Shown here one piece after another: positions 36,889-48,169 of a stretch of 64,000 nt of DNA. The notes beneath the pieces were generated by a model. The model was not told where the DNA came from. It did not search any database and was given only the letters and a program-made list of their open reading frames with translations. Positions within the stretch are counted from its first letter, which is position 1, and each line of letters begins with the position of its first letter. A program made the position numbers and the translations under genes. Source of the DNA: Actinernus sp. WN-2022 (taxonomy: Eukaryota > Cnidaria > Anthozoa > Actiniaria > Actinernidae); NCBI GenBank assembly GCA_030867875.1, contig JAOWCC010000655.1, positions 12,298,269 to 12,362,268 on the forward strand. The letters are read 5' to 3'.

Positions 36889-37196
36889 TTAGGAGTTGAA
36901 ATGGACGGAGTTCGAGAAAGAAAATGTGGTCGTGTGTGCTTGATAATACAGGAATGGATTAACAGTGGCATTCTATGGAAGGAACAACCTTTGGACCGGG
37001 AATTCGTAGAGGTTTTGTGAACTCTGAATGCTTTTGAAGTGGGATTTATCGCTCTGGATGTCGAGCGTTGTCAAATCGAGTGTGCAGCCTTCTCTATTTT
37101 TAAGGAGAAGGGGCTCCGAAAAAAAATTCCGGCTCAAATCAGCTTAAAACTACCCAACAAGGAGAGAAACACGACAGAAGACATCACAGTGGTAAG
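36889..37196 (+). other. Unassigned open stretch ending at a consensus splice donor
   Basis: The frame containing ATG 36901 is open for about 100 codons except for one TGA at 37018-37020. It ends GGTAAG before GTAAGT, a near-perfect 5' splice site. The translation (RERKCGRVCLIIQEWINSGI, then GFIALDVERCQIECAAFSIF) matches no family I recognise. It may be an old host exon or the leader of the retroelement to its right. Confidence 0.3.
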
Positions 37197-37238
37197 GTAA
37201 GTCGTTTTATTCAAATATTTTACAGTATTTCTGGCTAG

Positions 37239-37602
37239 TAAACGGAGTTCGCTACGCTCCCATTCAAACCCTTATATTTTCGTAACTTGAGCTCGCTACG
37301 CTCCCATACAAACCCTTATATTTTCGTAACTTGAGCTCGCTACGCTCCCATACAAACCCTTATATTTTCGTAACTTGAGCTCGCTACGCTCCCATACAAA
37401 CCCTTATATTTTCGTAACTTGAGCTCGCTACGCTCCCATACAAACCCTTATATTTTCGTAACTTGAGCTCGCTACGCTCCCATACAAACCCTTATATTTT
37501 CGTAACTTGAGCTCGCTACGCTCCCATACAAACCCTTATATTTTCGTAACTTGAGCTCGCTACGCTCCCATACAAACCCTTATATTTTCGTAACTTGAGC
37601 TT
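37239..37602. repeat. 44-bp minisatellite, about 8 copies
   Basis: The unit is CGTAACTTGAGCTCGCTACG plus CTCCCATACAAACCCTTATA and TTTT. Seven copies from 37281 are nearly identical; the first copy (37239) has AACGGAGTTCGC and CATTCAAACC. The array ends directly before the gag-like region of the BEL element. Confidence 0.93.
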
Positions 37603-37607
37603 GGGCT

Positions 37608-38870
37608 GCCTGTGAGGGATGGAGCAAAATTGAGTGAACTGAACGGAAAGCTGAAATCGAGCTTTACGCTCGGGAAAACAGAAGAAGTTGTGGCGGCACA
37701 TGACGGGGAATCGCTGAAGAGACATACGGCTTCGATTGCTGCCAAGATCACGCAGTCTATGCACCGAAGAATGAGATCGAAGAGGCGAAATTCACAAACG
37801 AAGAATCGATGGAACAAGTCCAAGTGTGGGCTAAAGAGGTGGAGAACGAACTAGCACTTGCTGATTCAAAGGCACTCACACTTCGACAATTGGTAAACTA
37901 GACCGAGAAGGAAGAGAGAGCGGCAGCGAAAGCCGAAGCTGCGAAAGAGGAAATAGCTATTGATCAAGCGGAACACGAAACGAGAATTGCGCACGGGCGT
38001 GAGTTGCTCGATCAACAACTATAATTCCAAAAGGCACAACAAGCCACTCAAACGAGTCAAGAGAAGTAAGTGTCGATGTTAAAGTTATCCAACTTGCCAT
38101 TACCAAATTCGATGGAACGTATGCCAACTGGCTGGCCTTTTGGAATAAATACGAGGCAGAAATCAATGGTGCAGATATCGCGCCCGTCGCCAAATTTGCT
38201 TACCTGAAAGAGCTAGTGGTACCCAGGGTGAGGGAGTATATCGACGGGCTGCTATTCACCACCGAGGGCTATGAGAGCCAGAAACATCCTCAAAGCGGAA
38301 TATGGAAAGACGAGCGAAATAGTTAATGCGTATGTACAAAATATTATGTCTTTGCCAGTGTTGACGGGCGCACAATCCGTGAAAGTACACGCCTTCTACA
38401 AGACGTTGTATAACGTGCAATCACTGGAAACTTTGGGCCAACTAGGTACCATAAACGGGAACACTAGACTAGTGCTAGACAAACTCAAGGAGATCAAAGC
38501 TGATCTAGTGAGGGGTGAGCAGGGATGGCAAGACTGGGGACTTCTCCCGTCTCATCGTAGCACTAAAGAAGTGGAAAGATATCAACCCAATCGACACGGG
38601 TGAGAGTACGGAAAAGGCCACGCCCCAAAAACGCCCCGAGAGTCAAACTCGGCTATTCAATGCCGTTGGCAACGAACACCGAATGCGCGTGTGTGTCTAT
38701 TGCGACGAGGCACACGCTTCAAGTGTCTGCACGCGGGTTACCACAGTTGATGAAAGTTGGCTAAGAACAAACACCGTGCAGCTGATTGCAAGAGCAAAAA
38801 GGGATGTTTGTCTTGCGGGTTACGGCACCATACCTCGATTTGCAGCAAGGTCGAAAACCTCATGACAGCA
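37608..38870 (+). pseudogene. BEL/Pao gag region (multiple breaks)
   Basis: Fragments in shifting frames show a charged coiled-coil-like N-terminal part. Then comes ITKFDGTYANWLAFWNKYEA with a KFAYLKELV block and ARNILKAEYGKTSEIVNAYV, the DUF1759-type capsid region of BEL gags. Cys/His zinc-knuckle remnants (CVYCDEAHASSVC, then CKSKKGCLSCGLRHHTSIC) end it. In-frame stops lie near 37901 and 38024, with frame changes near 37760 and 38270. Confidence 0.75.
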
Positions 38871-39280
38871 AGAGAAGTCGGAAAGGGCGCTGTGGTGTAT
38901 CCTGTTGTCGTAGCAGAAGTGGAGGGTATAGGATGCCGGGCCTTACTCGATACGGGTGCCGGCAGTTCTTATGCCTCTGCCGCTCTGCTTGACAGACTCC
39001 CCAAGCGGTCCAGTTCCAAAGAAACTCGTAGAATCGAGATGTTGTTAGGAGTCACTACAAGGGAAGTGGAAATCTGCTCCATAAACATTAAAGCGGTAGA
39101 TGGAGAGTTTGCTCTCAACGTTGACGTGACAAGAGTGGATAAGGGACAATTGCTGAAATTGGAAAACCCTAAGTACCAACAACTGTTATATCTGCACCCA
39201 CACCTCAAGGGAGTCCAGCTGCTTGACATAGACGACAAGGCAGAGCTCCCGGTGCATCTTATTCTGGGCGCGAAGTGAAT
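38871..39280 (+). pseudogene. BEL/Pao aspartic protease region
   Basis: CRALLDTGAGSSYASAALLD holds the D-T-G active site of a retropepsin and is followed by the expected hydrophobic strands to about 39276. It would have matured the Gag-Pol precursor. The frame stops at 39278, before the RT frame. Confidence 0.7.
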
Positions 39281-39366
39281 GCGCAAGAATCAAGACCGGT
39301 ATTGCACCACGTGTCGGCCGACCGGGAGACCCTGTCGCGGAGAAAACCCAGTTTGACTAGACACTC

Positions 39367-40632
39367 TTGTCACCGGGGAAGGAGGTGGATGCGAATAACC
39401 TGCTGTTTGCGCAAACTTCACAAGCAGACTACGAGGAGCTTGTGCCGGCTCGACGTTTTGGGCCTGGCAGAAATGCCCGAGGGGAACCAGAAGTAGGTCC
39501 ATCGAGAGTTCAAAGAACAACTAAAGCGAAGCCCGGAGGGATGGTACGAGACGGGACTTCCCTGGAAGGGAAACCACCCCATTCTGCCGAACAACAAGGA
39601 AGGAAGCCTGCAAAGGCCGGGCGGTCTCATGCGCAAGCTCAAGAAACAAAGCCTGGTCGAGCGTTACGACCAGATCATCCGAGACCAGCTCGAGGAGACC
39701 AGCTCCAGCTCGAAGTGGTTGTAGAACGCGTCACTGGTCCGCCAGAAGGGCCTGAGTTCTACATTCCACACATGGCAGTAGGACGAGAGGCCGCAGAGAG
39801 CACCAAGTTGCGCGTTGTATACGATGCGTCTGCGAGGGCTCACGTCGATGCGCCTTCGGTGAACGAATGTTTGCATCCGGGACCGCGGCTGCAGAATCGG
39901 CTTTGGAGCGTGCTCGTTAGAAGTCGTTTCCAGCCAGTGCTAATCACAGGCGACTTACAGAAAGTGTTTCTGCAGGTCAGAATCAAAGCCTGTGAGAGAG
40001 ATGCGTTGAGGTTTCACTGGAGACTCAATGAACACTCCCAGATAGAGACTTTGCGATTCACTCGAGCGCTGTTTGGTTTGGCCCCTTCTCTTTTTCTATT
40101 GGGCGGGGTCATCCAACAACACCTTGAGAATTGGAGAGCAACGTACCCTGAAAGTGTACGAGAAATGGAGCGCGGTCTGTACGTAGGCGATCTAATCACG
40201 GGTTCAACAACTGTGACTGAGGTGAAAGAGCTGCGGGACAATGCTGTTGAAGTGATCGCAGATGCGACTTTCAAGATTCATAAATGGCATTCCAACGTTG
40301 ATGAGCTAGAGCCTGTATGCGATACCCCAAGCGAAGAGCAAACGTACGCCAAGCAACAACTTGGATTGCCCGCGCAGGGAAAGTGTAAACTCCTCGGGCT
40401 TGCGTGGGACAAGAGTGTAGACGAGCTGAGCGTTAGCATTCCAGTGGAAAGCGCAATCAGAACCAAGCGGGGAATCCTCGGGAAAATCGCAAAGATTTAC
40501 GACCCCCTCGGTTTCGCGTCGCCTGTCACCTTGGGCGGCAAATTACTATTCCGAGATGTCTGCAACGCTAAAGTGGCCTGGGACACGCAGTTACCGGGCA
40601 AGCTGACAAGCGAATGGTTGAAGTGGGAGTGA
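39367..40632 (+). pseudogene. BEL/Pao reverse transcriptase, catalytic Asp replaced
   Basis: YIPHMAVGRE and STKLRVVYDASARA are RT fingers typical of BEL/Pao. ITGDLQKVFLQVRI holds motif A. Motif C reads LYVGDLITG where BEL elements normally have YVDDL, so the first Asp of the catalytic pair is Gly (codon 40186-40188). The C-terminal KIYDPLGFASPVT is the usual connection block. The frame itself is open over 421 codons, so the substitution is the clearest inactivating change in it. Confidence 0.8.
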
Positions 40633-40699
40633 GGACTGCCCAACGGAGTGACGACGCCGAGGGCCTTAGTCGCTTATCGAGAACCCATCGATTAAATCG

Positions 40700-41110
40700 A
40701 GTTCCACACATTTGGGGATGCGGGTTGAGTGGGAGTTGCGGCTGCTGTGTACGCCGTAGTACGACAGTCGTCCGGTCAGACCCAGGGACTAATAGCAGCA
40801 ATGGCGAGGTTATCCAAGCAAGGACTGACCATACCAAGGCTGGAGTTGGTCGCGGGTCACATGGCCAGCAACCTGGCCCGGAATGTTCGAGATGCGCTGG
40901 ATGGGTTTCCAGTAACGTCCCTGCATTGCTGGCTGGACAGCAGTGTGGCACTGCACTGGATTCGGGGTGGCGGGAACTACAGGCAGTTCGTCGCCAATCG
41001 GGTGCAAAAGATCCAATCGCACCAAGACGTAACATGGCGCCACGTGGGGACAGCCGAGAACCCAGCGGACCTAGGCAGCAGAAGCGGGATTGTGAGTCCT
41101 AGTTCACGAC
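40700..41110 (+). pseudogene. BEL/Pao RNase H region
   Basis: IPRLELVAGHMASNLARNVR and HCWLDSSVALHWI hold the RNase H Glu and Asp, and WRHVGTAENPADLGSRS ends the domain. The frame changes relative to the RT near 40632-40729. Confidence 0.7.
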
Positions 41111-41439
41111 TTTGGTGGAACGGACCAGAGTGGCTGGGCTAGCCCGAGTGTTGGCCAGCAGATATCATTACAGAAACAACAAAGGAAAGCGAGGCAGAAA
41201 TGAAAGCTCTCAAGGAACTCTTCGCGGGCGCCGTGGACACAACAGACGAGCTCGACGGTGTCCTCGAAAGGTTCGGCCTGAGAAAGGCCATAAGAGTTTG
41301 TGCGTGAATCTCGCGCTTCACGCAGAATTCTCGTCACCAGAAGAACCAACGAACAAGTGGACCGCTGACCACAGAGGAGCTGAACAAACAACATTGTTTC
41401 TGGATAAAGCGTGCCCAAGGTAGCTGGATCAGTGAAGAG

Positions 41440-42688
41440 GAACGACTACAGCTAAACCTACAGGGGAATGCGCAAGGGATACTGGAGTGCCGCGGTAGGC
41501 TGCAAGGGGAGTACCCGATCTACTTACCGGACACTCATCCATACACGGCGAAGCTAGTGCAAGAGGCCCACTGGCGTACCCTCCACGGGGGAGTCGCGCC
41601 GACTATGACGCAAGTGCGCGAAAAGCACTGGGTACCGAGGCTGAGGCGACTCTCCAACCAAGTAATCAAGAGCTTCAGAGCTGTTACGGTTGCCGGCGGT
41701 TACAGGCAAGTGCCCTGGCCAAACCTCCGCCTGGAAATCTACCTCGCGATCGTACGGAGGGTGAGCGCGCATTCCAAGTTGTTGGAGTAGACTACGCGGG
41801 CCATTGATCTACCGCACCAAGATACGCAAAGAAGCCAAGGCATACATCGTGCTGTATGCTTTTAGCTTGACAAGGGCCCTTTATCTGGAACTAACGTCGA
41901 CGTTGGAAACCAAGGAATTTCTCGGAAGTCTCAAGCGACTCATCGCGCGCCGAGGGCGACCGCAGAAGATCTACTCAGACAACGGTCGTACCTTCGTCGG
42001 AGCCGCGCGATGGGTGCACACCGTAATGAAGGACGAGAGGGTGCAGAACTTCTTGGCGTCTAACGAAATAAAGTGGCAGTTTAACCTGAGCCGCGCCCCA
42101 TGGTGGAGCGGTCAGTTTGAACGAATGGTGGGGCTTGTGAAATCGTCCATGAAGAAAACCATCGGGAAAGGATGCCTGTCGTGGACCGAGCTCGAGGAAG
42201 TCCTTCTCGACGTGGAAGTGGCTTTGAACATTCGGCCCCTCTGCTATGTCGAGGATGATGTACAACTCCCCATACTGACGCCCAACTCGCTGATGTTTGC
42301 ATCACCGAACGCCCTCCCAGAAATGGCGGCACACCATATAGAGGACGGGGAGTTGCGCAAGCGGGCCAAGTTCCTGAAACGGTGCAAAGACGCAATGTGG
42401 AAACGGTGGACCAAAGAGTACGTGCGTGGCCTGCGATAGCGACACAATCTCAAACATGGAAATCCTTCTGCTATTGTGAAAGTAGGAGATGCCGTGATCT
42501 TCAGAGAAGACAACAAAGATCGTAACAACTGGAAGTTGGGAATTGTAGAGCAGTTGTACCCAGGGCGTGATGGTGTTGTACGTGCTGTACAACTTCGGGT
42601 GGGAAAGCATCACCTCGAGCGAGCAGTTCAACATCTTTACCCACTGGAACTCTCCTGTGACAGGGAAGTAGAAGCACCAGGGAGATGA
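41440..42688 (+). pseudogene. BEL/Pao integrase region (frameshifted)
   Basis: AHWRTLHGGVAPTMTQVREK is the zinc-binding (HHCC) segment, and a following VGVDYAG block gives the first catalytic Asp before a stop near 41810. The core resumes in another frame with RPQKIYSDNGRTFVGAARWV (second Asp) and APWWSGQFERMVGLVKSSMK (the Glu). The end KVGDAVIFREDNKDRNNWKL is the C-terminal DUF5641-like part. At least two frame breaks are needed, so it is inactive. Confidence 0.8.
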
Positions 42689-42883
42689 ACCCCGAGGCGG
42701 CTGTCTTTAGGCCAAGACGAGATGCTGCAGTGGCCGCTGGAGTACGCATTCAGGACCACTTAGCTCAAGACGGATGAACACTGAACACTATATCTCGTTC
42801 GAACGTTTATTAGTTTAGCATATTGGGCCAGTCTCTGGATAATAGCGGCATATATCTCGAGGACGAGCTGTATGGGGGGAGTG

Positions 42884-43204
42884 TGTCGGAGACTGGTGAT
42901 TGTTTGTAATTGTGGTTTATCAGTGTTAATCTAATTAGATTCGTTATTTCACAATCACAAGAAGTCGATCAAGTAAGCTAATACCATTAGCCAATGAGAG
43001 AATAGCTCGCGGTTTAGAACGGAAACGGGATACGTGATATTGGGAGCGGATCTCTTGTGTAGTTTAGTGTGACTTGAGAGACGCGTGGGGATTCGAGTTT
43101 GTCTACGCGATGTAAACTAATGAGCGAGACGAATAAACGTGAACAACGGGAATTACTGAGAGTTTTGGATCTGTGTTGAGGATATCAGGGAGGCATTCCC
43201 AACA
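42884..43204 (+). repeat. 3' LTR of the BEL element
   Basis: It starts TGTCGGAGACTGG just after a G-rich polypurine tract (TATGGGGGGAG, about 42871-42881) and ends CATTCCCAACA, giving TG...CA borders of 321 bp. AATAAA is at 43132-43137. No 5' partner is in the window. Confidence 0.7.
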
Positions 43205-43340
43205 ATCACTTAAAATAATCATTAGGATAGCATCCTTTCTAATAACAAATCATAAAAAAATAACATACAAAATATCCACTATCAAAAATTATTTGATTAC
43301 CATTTCCATATATATATATGTTATTCTAGTTTAATTACAA

Positions 43341-43440
43341 TACCGTAAAATCCCGGTTATAAGCACCCCTGGTTATAAGCCCCCTAAAACCCCTTACGAA
43401 CTTGTAGAAGCCCAGGGTTTATAACCAGGATTTTATGGTA
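43341..43440. mobile_element. 100-bp MITE
   Basis: TACCGTAAAATCCCGGTTAT faces ATAACCAGGATTTTATGGTA, with CCCCTAAAACCCCTTACGAA in the centre. A fragment with TCGGAATTTTATGGTA at about 61995-62010 belongs to the same family. Confidence 0.8.
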
Positions 43441-43474
43441 TTATAAAATTATTTTCCCTCTCTCTACCACAGCT

Positions 43475-43867
43475 ATGGCAAATAAAGACAAAGACATCTT
43501 ATGCTACGTGCGTAATGTTTCACCAGTGAAAAAAATCAGCAATATACAAGTTACATACTTCACTGCACATCTACAAACTTCTGAAGAAAATGTAGTTAAA
43601 GCTGTCTGCTTTAATCCAAACAAGAGAGACAGTGTCTATCATCACGAACAACATAAATCACCTGTCAAAATATCAAAATACAGAAAAAGCACCAAGGATG
43701 GTCAAAAGGATATACGGGTAGTTACAACTAACACCACTTCAATTACAGCCACTGCATCACTGCCCTTTCGTAAGACCTTTCCACCTCTACTGTACCAACA
43801 ATATCTTCTCTCAAAGAGATATCTGAAAAGCATAGTTAGCTTTACTCGCAAAGCTAGCATATTTTGA
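43475..43867 (+). CDS. Possible OB-fold protein, single exon of 130 codons
   Basis: The frame reads ILCYVRNVSPVKKISNIQVT, then YFTAHLQTSEENVVKAVCFN and KSPVKISKYRKS. It resembles an uncharacterised cnidarian family with an N-terminal OB-fold-like (RPA-type) segment, a recognition from memory that needs a search. A good polypyrimidine tract and CAG lie just before it at 43456-43471, so it may be a 3' exon. AATAAA follows at about 44063. It sits between the BEL LTR and a hammerhead remnant, so a retro-copy or transposon cargo is possible. Confidence 0.35.
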   Translation: MANKDKDILCYVRNVSPVKKISNIQVTYFTAHLQTSEENVVKAVCFNPNKRDSVYHHEQHKSPVKISKYRKSTKDGQKDIRVVTTNTTSITATASLPFRKTFPPLLYQQYLLSKRYLKSIVSFTRKASIF

Positions 43868-44336
43868 AATCCCTACTGTTAAGTACAGCAATTACAGTGC
43901 GCTGCACAGTACCATGACCACCTAACAGCAACAAGTTCGTTACAGTTAATATTGTCATTGACTTTATGATCAATTTATTCAAATGTCCCACAAAATTAAT
44001 GATGTCGCACAATTGCTCGCAAATACTGTAACATTATTTACTATCATTAAAATGATATTGCAATAAAACTTGTGGCATATTCATTGCACATTAATGTAAT
44101 ACTATTATTGATCATTCCCAATTCAAGCCCAGTTTTAATATATATTTCACTCATCATATAGCAAAGAGTACTTTTTATTAAAATTATACAGTAGACGCAC
44201 GTACCCATTGGGTACCTATTTTTGGATTTTTTTAAATATAATTTGTTTTCCGTAATAGGAGAAATATATTTACGTTTTAATTACATATTTAGAACCATTA
44301 AAGATGGTGAAAAATGAAATCGGTCCAATTATTAGA
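43868..44336. other. AT-rich stretch
   Basis: No feature is seen other than the AATAAA near 44063 and the sequence leading to the hammerhead-like motif. Confidence 0.3.
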
Positions 44337-44379
44337 TCTACCTGAAGAAGGCTGGTTTGGCCAGCCGAAATATCGTAGA
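44337..44379 (+). ncRNA. Hammerhead-like core of a Penelope element end (solo)
   Basis: Stem I TCTAC/GTAGA (44337-44341, 44375-44379), CTGAAGA (44342-44348), one extra A, stem II GGCTGG/CCAGCC (44350-44355, 44361-44366), GAAA (44367-44370), then TATC ending in U-H. All core positions of CUGANGA...GAAA...UH are met. No coding part of the parent element remains nearby. Confidence 0.6.
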
Positions 44380-45322
44380 ATTCTCAATATATACGTTGTT
44401 CGATCAGCATTTCTGTAGTCCTTGGGCTTGTTCGACTATTACTGCCATATTGCATTCGCTTTACTTTATATGAACTGAACCAATTCACGCTTAATTTTTA
44501 CTTAGATAAATACACTCATGTCAGTAACGAAGTCGGCACTCATTCAACTGTTTATTGTTTTTTATGGCATATTTATAATAATAATAATAACTTTATTAAC
44601 GTGTCATAATGTAAACTTAGCATTAATGCTAATTGGGGACACTTACCAAATGCATAAATAAAAAGATAGACTGTATGCATTATTTAACACAAGAGACCAT
44701 CACCTAGGTGATGATCTCTTGTTAAGAATATAATAATGTTATACTAACTATAATCTATATTATAGTCACTCCAGAAAAGGTTGCCCATACAATACGCCAA
44801 CATATCCGTTGCTCCCCACTTCCCACAAGACAGAACAGTAGAGGAACAACGGACATGCAAGCACGCGGCGCGGACGACCCCTCGGCAACACTAATCTTGA
44901 CCGATTACAACACAGGGTAATCACACGCATACTTTTTCGCAAGTCTACCATTTCCTTGAAAAATATTTTGGGTTCATGGTCACCCAGTGATCGCCTCGCT
45001 TTGACGCCCTGGACTCAGAGGATATGTCCCGGATGTATCATCGAAAATGGACTTTGGGACATCAGAAGGGAAGAACGGTAGGTCTTGTTGGTTTTCAACT
45101 CCTCGCGCGCACATTTTTTGCTAAAGGTTGTAGATTTGCAGCAGATACATTTTATAAACTGTTATCTGCATGTTTTTACTGGAAATCGTTCAATGTCCAC
45201 TGTAAATAAATGCGAATTTTTATGCTTCCTCTAAAATCAAAGTTTAGTACTTGGCTTTGAAAATATCAAAACTGAATTGATAATATCTGTAGAAATAATG
45301 CCTCGATCGCACATTTTTACGA
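44380..45322. other. Mixed non-coding DNA
   Basis: It holds an (ATA)n run near 44576, the hairpin at 44690-44721, and a GC-richer stretch at about 44820-45010 with no recognised product. Confidence 0.4.
44690..44721. repeat. 32-bp palindrome
   Basis: CAAGAGACCATCACCT faces AGGTGATGATCTCTTG around a CCTAGG centre with one mismatch. Confidence 0.8.
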
Positions 45323-45876
45323 TTGTACCTCGCCGTACCCTACCCTCGCAGTAATTCTGGCAAGCGCACTCTGGCTTATAGCGCTGCTATTCTTTTCAAT
45401 TCCTTGGATCCTGACTTCAAGCAGCTTGCAACATCTAATACTACGCTCTCTTCTAATACTCTGTCTACCAGGCTGGCTTCTCTTAAGTATAAGCTTCGTA
45501 ACGTTTTTCTCCCGCACATCTCCTCTGTTAACCATCTAGAGGAGCTCCTCTGCTATAACTGTCGCTCCTTGCTTCACTGCTGCTGCATTTCTGGCGCCGC
45601 GTCCAGGGCATAGCCCCTTCCATTGCGCAGCGTTCTAGTAAGTATATTTTGTTTTTGATTTTATTTCATATTAATTCTCTTTACATTGATTCCAATTACT
45701 CATTACATCTTGTAATGTCGTAGCCCGTGCGTTAATTTTTTCCCATACTTCCTTTCCTTTCCATTACGTTTTATTCGTAACATAGAGGGCCGCATGTTAG
45801 ATAACTATGTAAGGTTAATGTGTCTTCCCTCTGTAAATAAAGAATATTGTATTGTATTGTATTGTATTGTATTGAT
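45323..45876 (+). pseudogene. LINE RT tail and 3' UTR
   Basis: The frame to 45613 reads NSGKRTLAYSAAILFNSLDP, a non-LTR RT C-terminal block of the 'RTLAY..A.LWNSLP' type. A 3' UTR with AGAGGGCCGCATGTTAGATA follows, then a CTCTGTAAATAAAG phrase and an (ATTGT)n tail at about 45848-45876. The 5' part is missing. The 27331-27445 scrap is the same 3' end. Confidence 0.7.
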
Positions 45877-46181
45877 AAGATGGAACGAAATACCGTGCTA
45901 GACGAGTGGAATGCCGAGTTAGGCAAAGCCACGTCAACGACTGCCAAAGCACGTCCGCTCGACTCCTCAAAGAGAGTCCATGCTGGGGACGAAAGATCCC
46001 TCAAAATCACAAAAAGTGATACTGAGAAGTACCCCAAGAAGACGAGAAGGGTTCATAGCGACCACTGTCGTTTAATTTTTCAATTTAATGATACTCTGCT
46101 TTTCTCGCGTTCATGTTAATATCCCGACGTACCTAATTGATAAAAATTCAATATCGAAAACCAATTGATAACAATTAGTTA

Positions 46182-46520
46182 ATTGAATATCAATTGACCT
46201 ATATCATTATGACATCAAATCAAAACAATCTATTGTTTAAACGCTAAGGATCACGGTCGTGGGAGGGGGACAAAACGGCAACTACACAAAGGAAATCGCT
46301 ATCAAATGCATTTTGTAGAACGTAGAATAGCGGTAACAGCCACCAAATACGGTAAATATTGTGGGATAAACATTGATACAGCTGATATCTGGAAACCAAA
46401 CAATTCGAAGTTAAATTTTCCTCAGCAGAGCAGATTTAGTTCAAAATTATATTGTTCAGGTCGATTCTGTCCCCTCATAAACAAGCCGTGACATCATAAT
46501 GATATAGGGTAATTGATATC
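46182..46520. mobile_element. MITE-like element with inverted ends
   Basis: CCTATATCATTATGACATCA at 46198-46217, with flanking ATATCAATTG, faces an inverted copy at 46489-46520. An inner pair (CACGG...GGGGGACAAAA and its near-inverse) supports a fold-back. AATTGATA-rich sequence on both sides (46130-46181, 46521-46600) may belong to it. Confidence 0.7.
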
Positions 46521-46600
46521 AGCAATTGATAACAATAGATTTTCACTCAGATTTTGGCAATTAACGTATCAATTGATATCAATTTGTATCAATTATACTG

Positions 46601-47540
46601 AAATGTGAGTTGAGATGTTATTACCACAACATGTAAAACCGATCATTCTTAGATCAGTATATTTTAAAACCGTGACTCCATCTTACGAAAAACAAACACT
46701 GAATATTTTGTGGCCACAATATTCACACAGAATATTCCCTTCAGCGCCATACTCATCACAAGCAGCACACTGACTTCCCCCCTTTCGCGGCAACTGGTGT
46801 AAAATATTATTTACATTTGTTCCTGCAATACGTGCCATGCGCATATACGCCGTATGTGTTAATACTGAGTCAGTTAATGTCAAACACGTGTACGTTATCT
46901 CATCATCGGCGGGAAATAGGCCGTATGTGTGCTAGTAGCCCGGTAGAAGTCAGGGTAGTTTAATATTTGGTCGAAGCCACGACAATGTCAGTCAAGGGAT
47001 TAGAAACTAACACAGACTCAAACCGAGATTGTCCACACGAAACAATAGTAGCTAAAATATATTGTGATTCCCATACGGTAACATGATCTATATCCAAGCA
47101 ACCAATGTTTTAAGAAATATTGTAAAACTGCAGGGACCAACGGACGAAGTATAATACCGGATCACCTTGGAGGGATCTAATCAGCGAAAATGTGTAAACA
47201 ATAACAACGAAGAAAGGCTGATTATATGGTTATTTCATTTTAATTACCCGTTATCGTTCGTTGTTAATGTTTTGCGAATTTACTTAATTTCAGCTGGCCA
47301 GAAGGAGATACATCTTTTCGATATGTACAGTCTAGTCTCGATTAGTCTGCCTCAAAGCCGGTCGATATTTACACAGATTAAAGATATTCTGCTTGTTTCA
47401 AGTTGATCGTGAGAGAAAACAATGATACGTGCAAGTGTTAGAAAAAGCTTTCGTGTCTCTGCCCTCTCTTGTTCAAGTCACTTGAATGACATTCCAGACA
47501 AAGTATTCGCTAACCATGGCAAAGGAATGTCATTAATAAA
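46601..47540. other. Non-coding stretch before the secreted-precursor promoter
   Basis: A minus-strand open frame at 46683-46883 has a C-x2-C...C-x2-C pattern near its end but no splice context that convinces. Otherwise nothing is recognised. Confidence 0.35.
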
Positions 47541-47547
47541 TTAAGGA

Positions 47548-47556
47548 CATAAATAG
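47548..47556 (+). promoter_or_regulatory. TATA-like box
   Basis: CATAAATAG lies about 25-30 bp before a likely start in TTTCTATTTCACTTC (about 47575-47585), which leads into a possible non-coding first exon. The assignment to the secreted-precursor gene is inferred. Confidence 0.35.
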
Positions 47557-47574
47557 GGACAGTTCAGGCCTTTC

Positions 47575-47631
47575 TATTTCACTTCAAGAATTAAGCTTCT
47601 CAAGAATAACGAAGAAAAGGACAAGCTAAAG
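47575..47631 (+). other. Possible 5' UTR exon of the secreted-precursor gene
   Basis: The short segment ends GACAAGCTAAAG before GTGAAT, a fair splice donor. The coding exon at 53156 begins with a strong acceptor 29 bp before its ATG, so an upstream non-coding exon is expected. This is the best candidate seen. Confidence 0.35.
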
Positions 47632-48169
47632 GTGAATTAACTCAAAATAATTATTGCATCAAATACTTCAGAAGTAAATTCATGTACTGTATATCGTTAA
47701 GTAGGATTCGAAGAACTGGTTGTTTTTCCTATAAGACAAGTGTTATAGACGGCCGATATTGTTATTTTATATTTTCCATGACGTCGTATATTCTGTCACT
47801 AAAATGTTCGCTAGGATCGCACATTCTTTGATCAATTTAAAAACTGTATTGAAATTTCTAAGTATACGATTTTTGCCAGCATGTGGAAAGGACGAGCCGG
47901 CCTCATTTAGCTAACATTTCTCGACGAGTTGGAATACTAGAATCGCTAAAGTGAACTGAGTATCGAATTAGAACACATGTTTAGCTTTGAAAGCGATTTC
48001 AAAGGGAACCTGTGTTTCCAGGTGCTTCAAAACGTCCTTGCTTGAGAATACCAAATTTACGGAACGTTATCTTAAGAAGTCGACTACTTTCCTAGATCTA
48101 GAATATAAATAAGCCCAAAATGTACCTTCCTATTTTTGTCCTGTTTTATTGACAATATATGATTTAAAG

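Larger units (their letters stand above)
37603..43204 (+). mobile_element. BEL/Pao LTR retrotransposon, decayed, only 3' LTR seen
   Basis: Gag, aspartic protease, reverse transcriptase, RNase H and DDE integrase follow in BEL/Pao order over 5.6 kb, ending in an LTR at 42884-43204. All reading frames are broken. No matching 5' LTR was found at 35900-37600, so the left end is lost or replaced by the 44-bp minisatellite. GC content is higher than in surrounding introns, as often seen for BEL coding regions here. Confidence 0.88.

Noticed and set aside
40568..41043. Several long minus-strand frames over the BEL element
   Set aside because: They are shadows of the GC-rich plus-strand retroelement genes, which carry recognisable motifs.
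46683..46883. Minus-strand frame with a C-x2-C...C-x2-C pattern
   Set aside because: Short, with no convincing splice sites and no family recognised; it may be chance.
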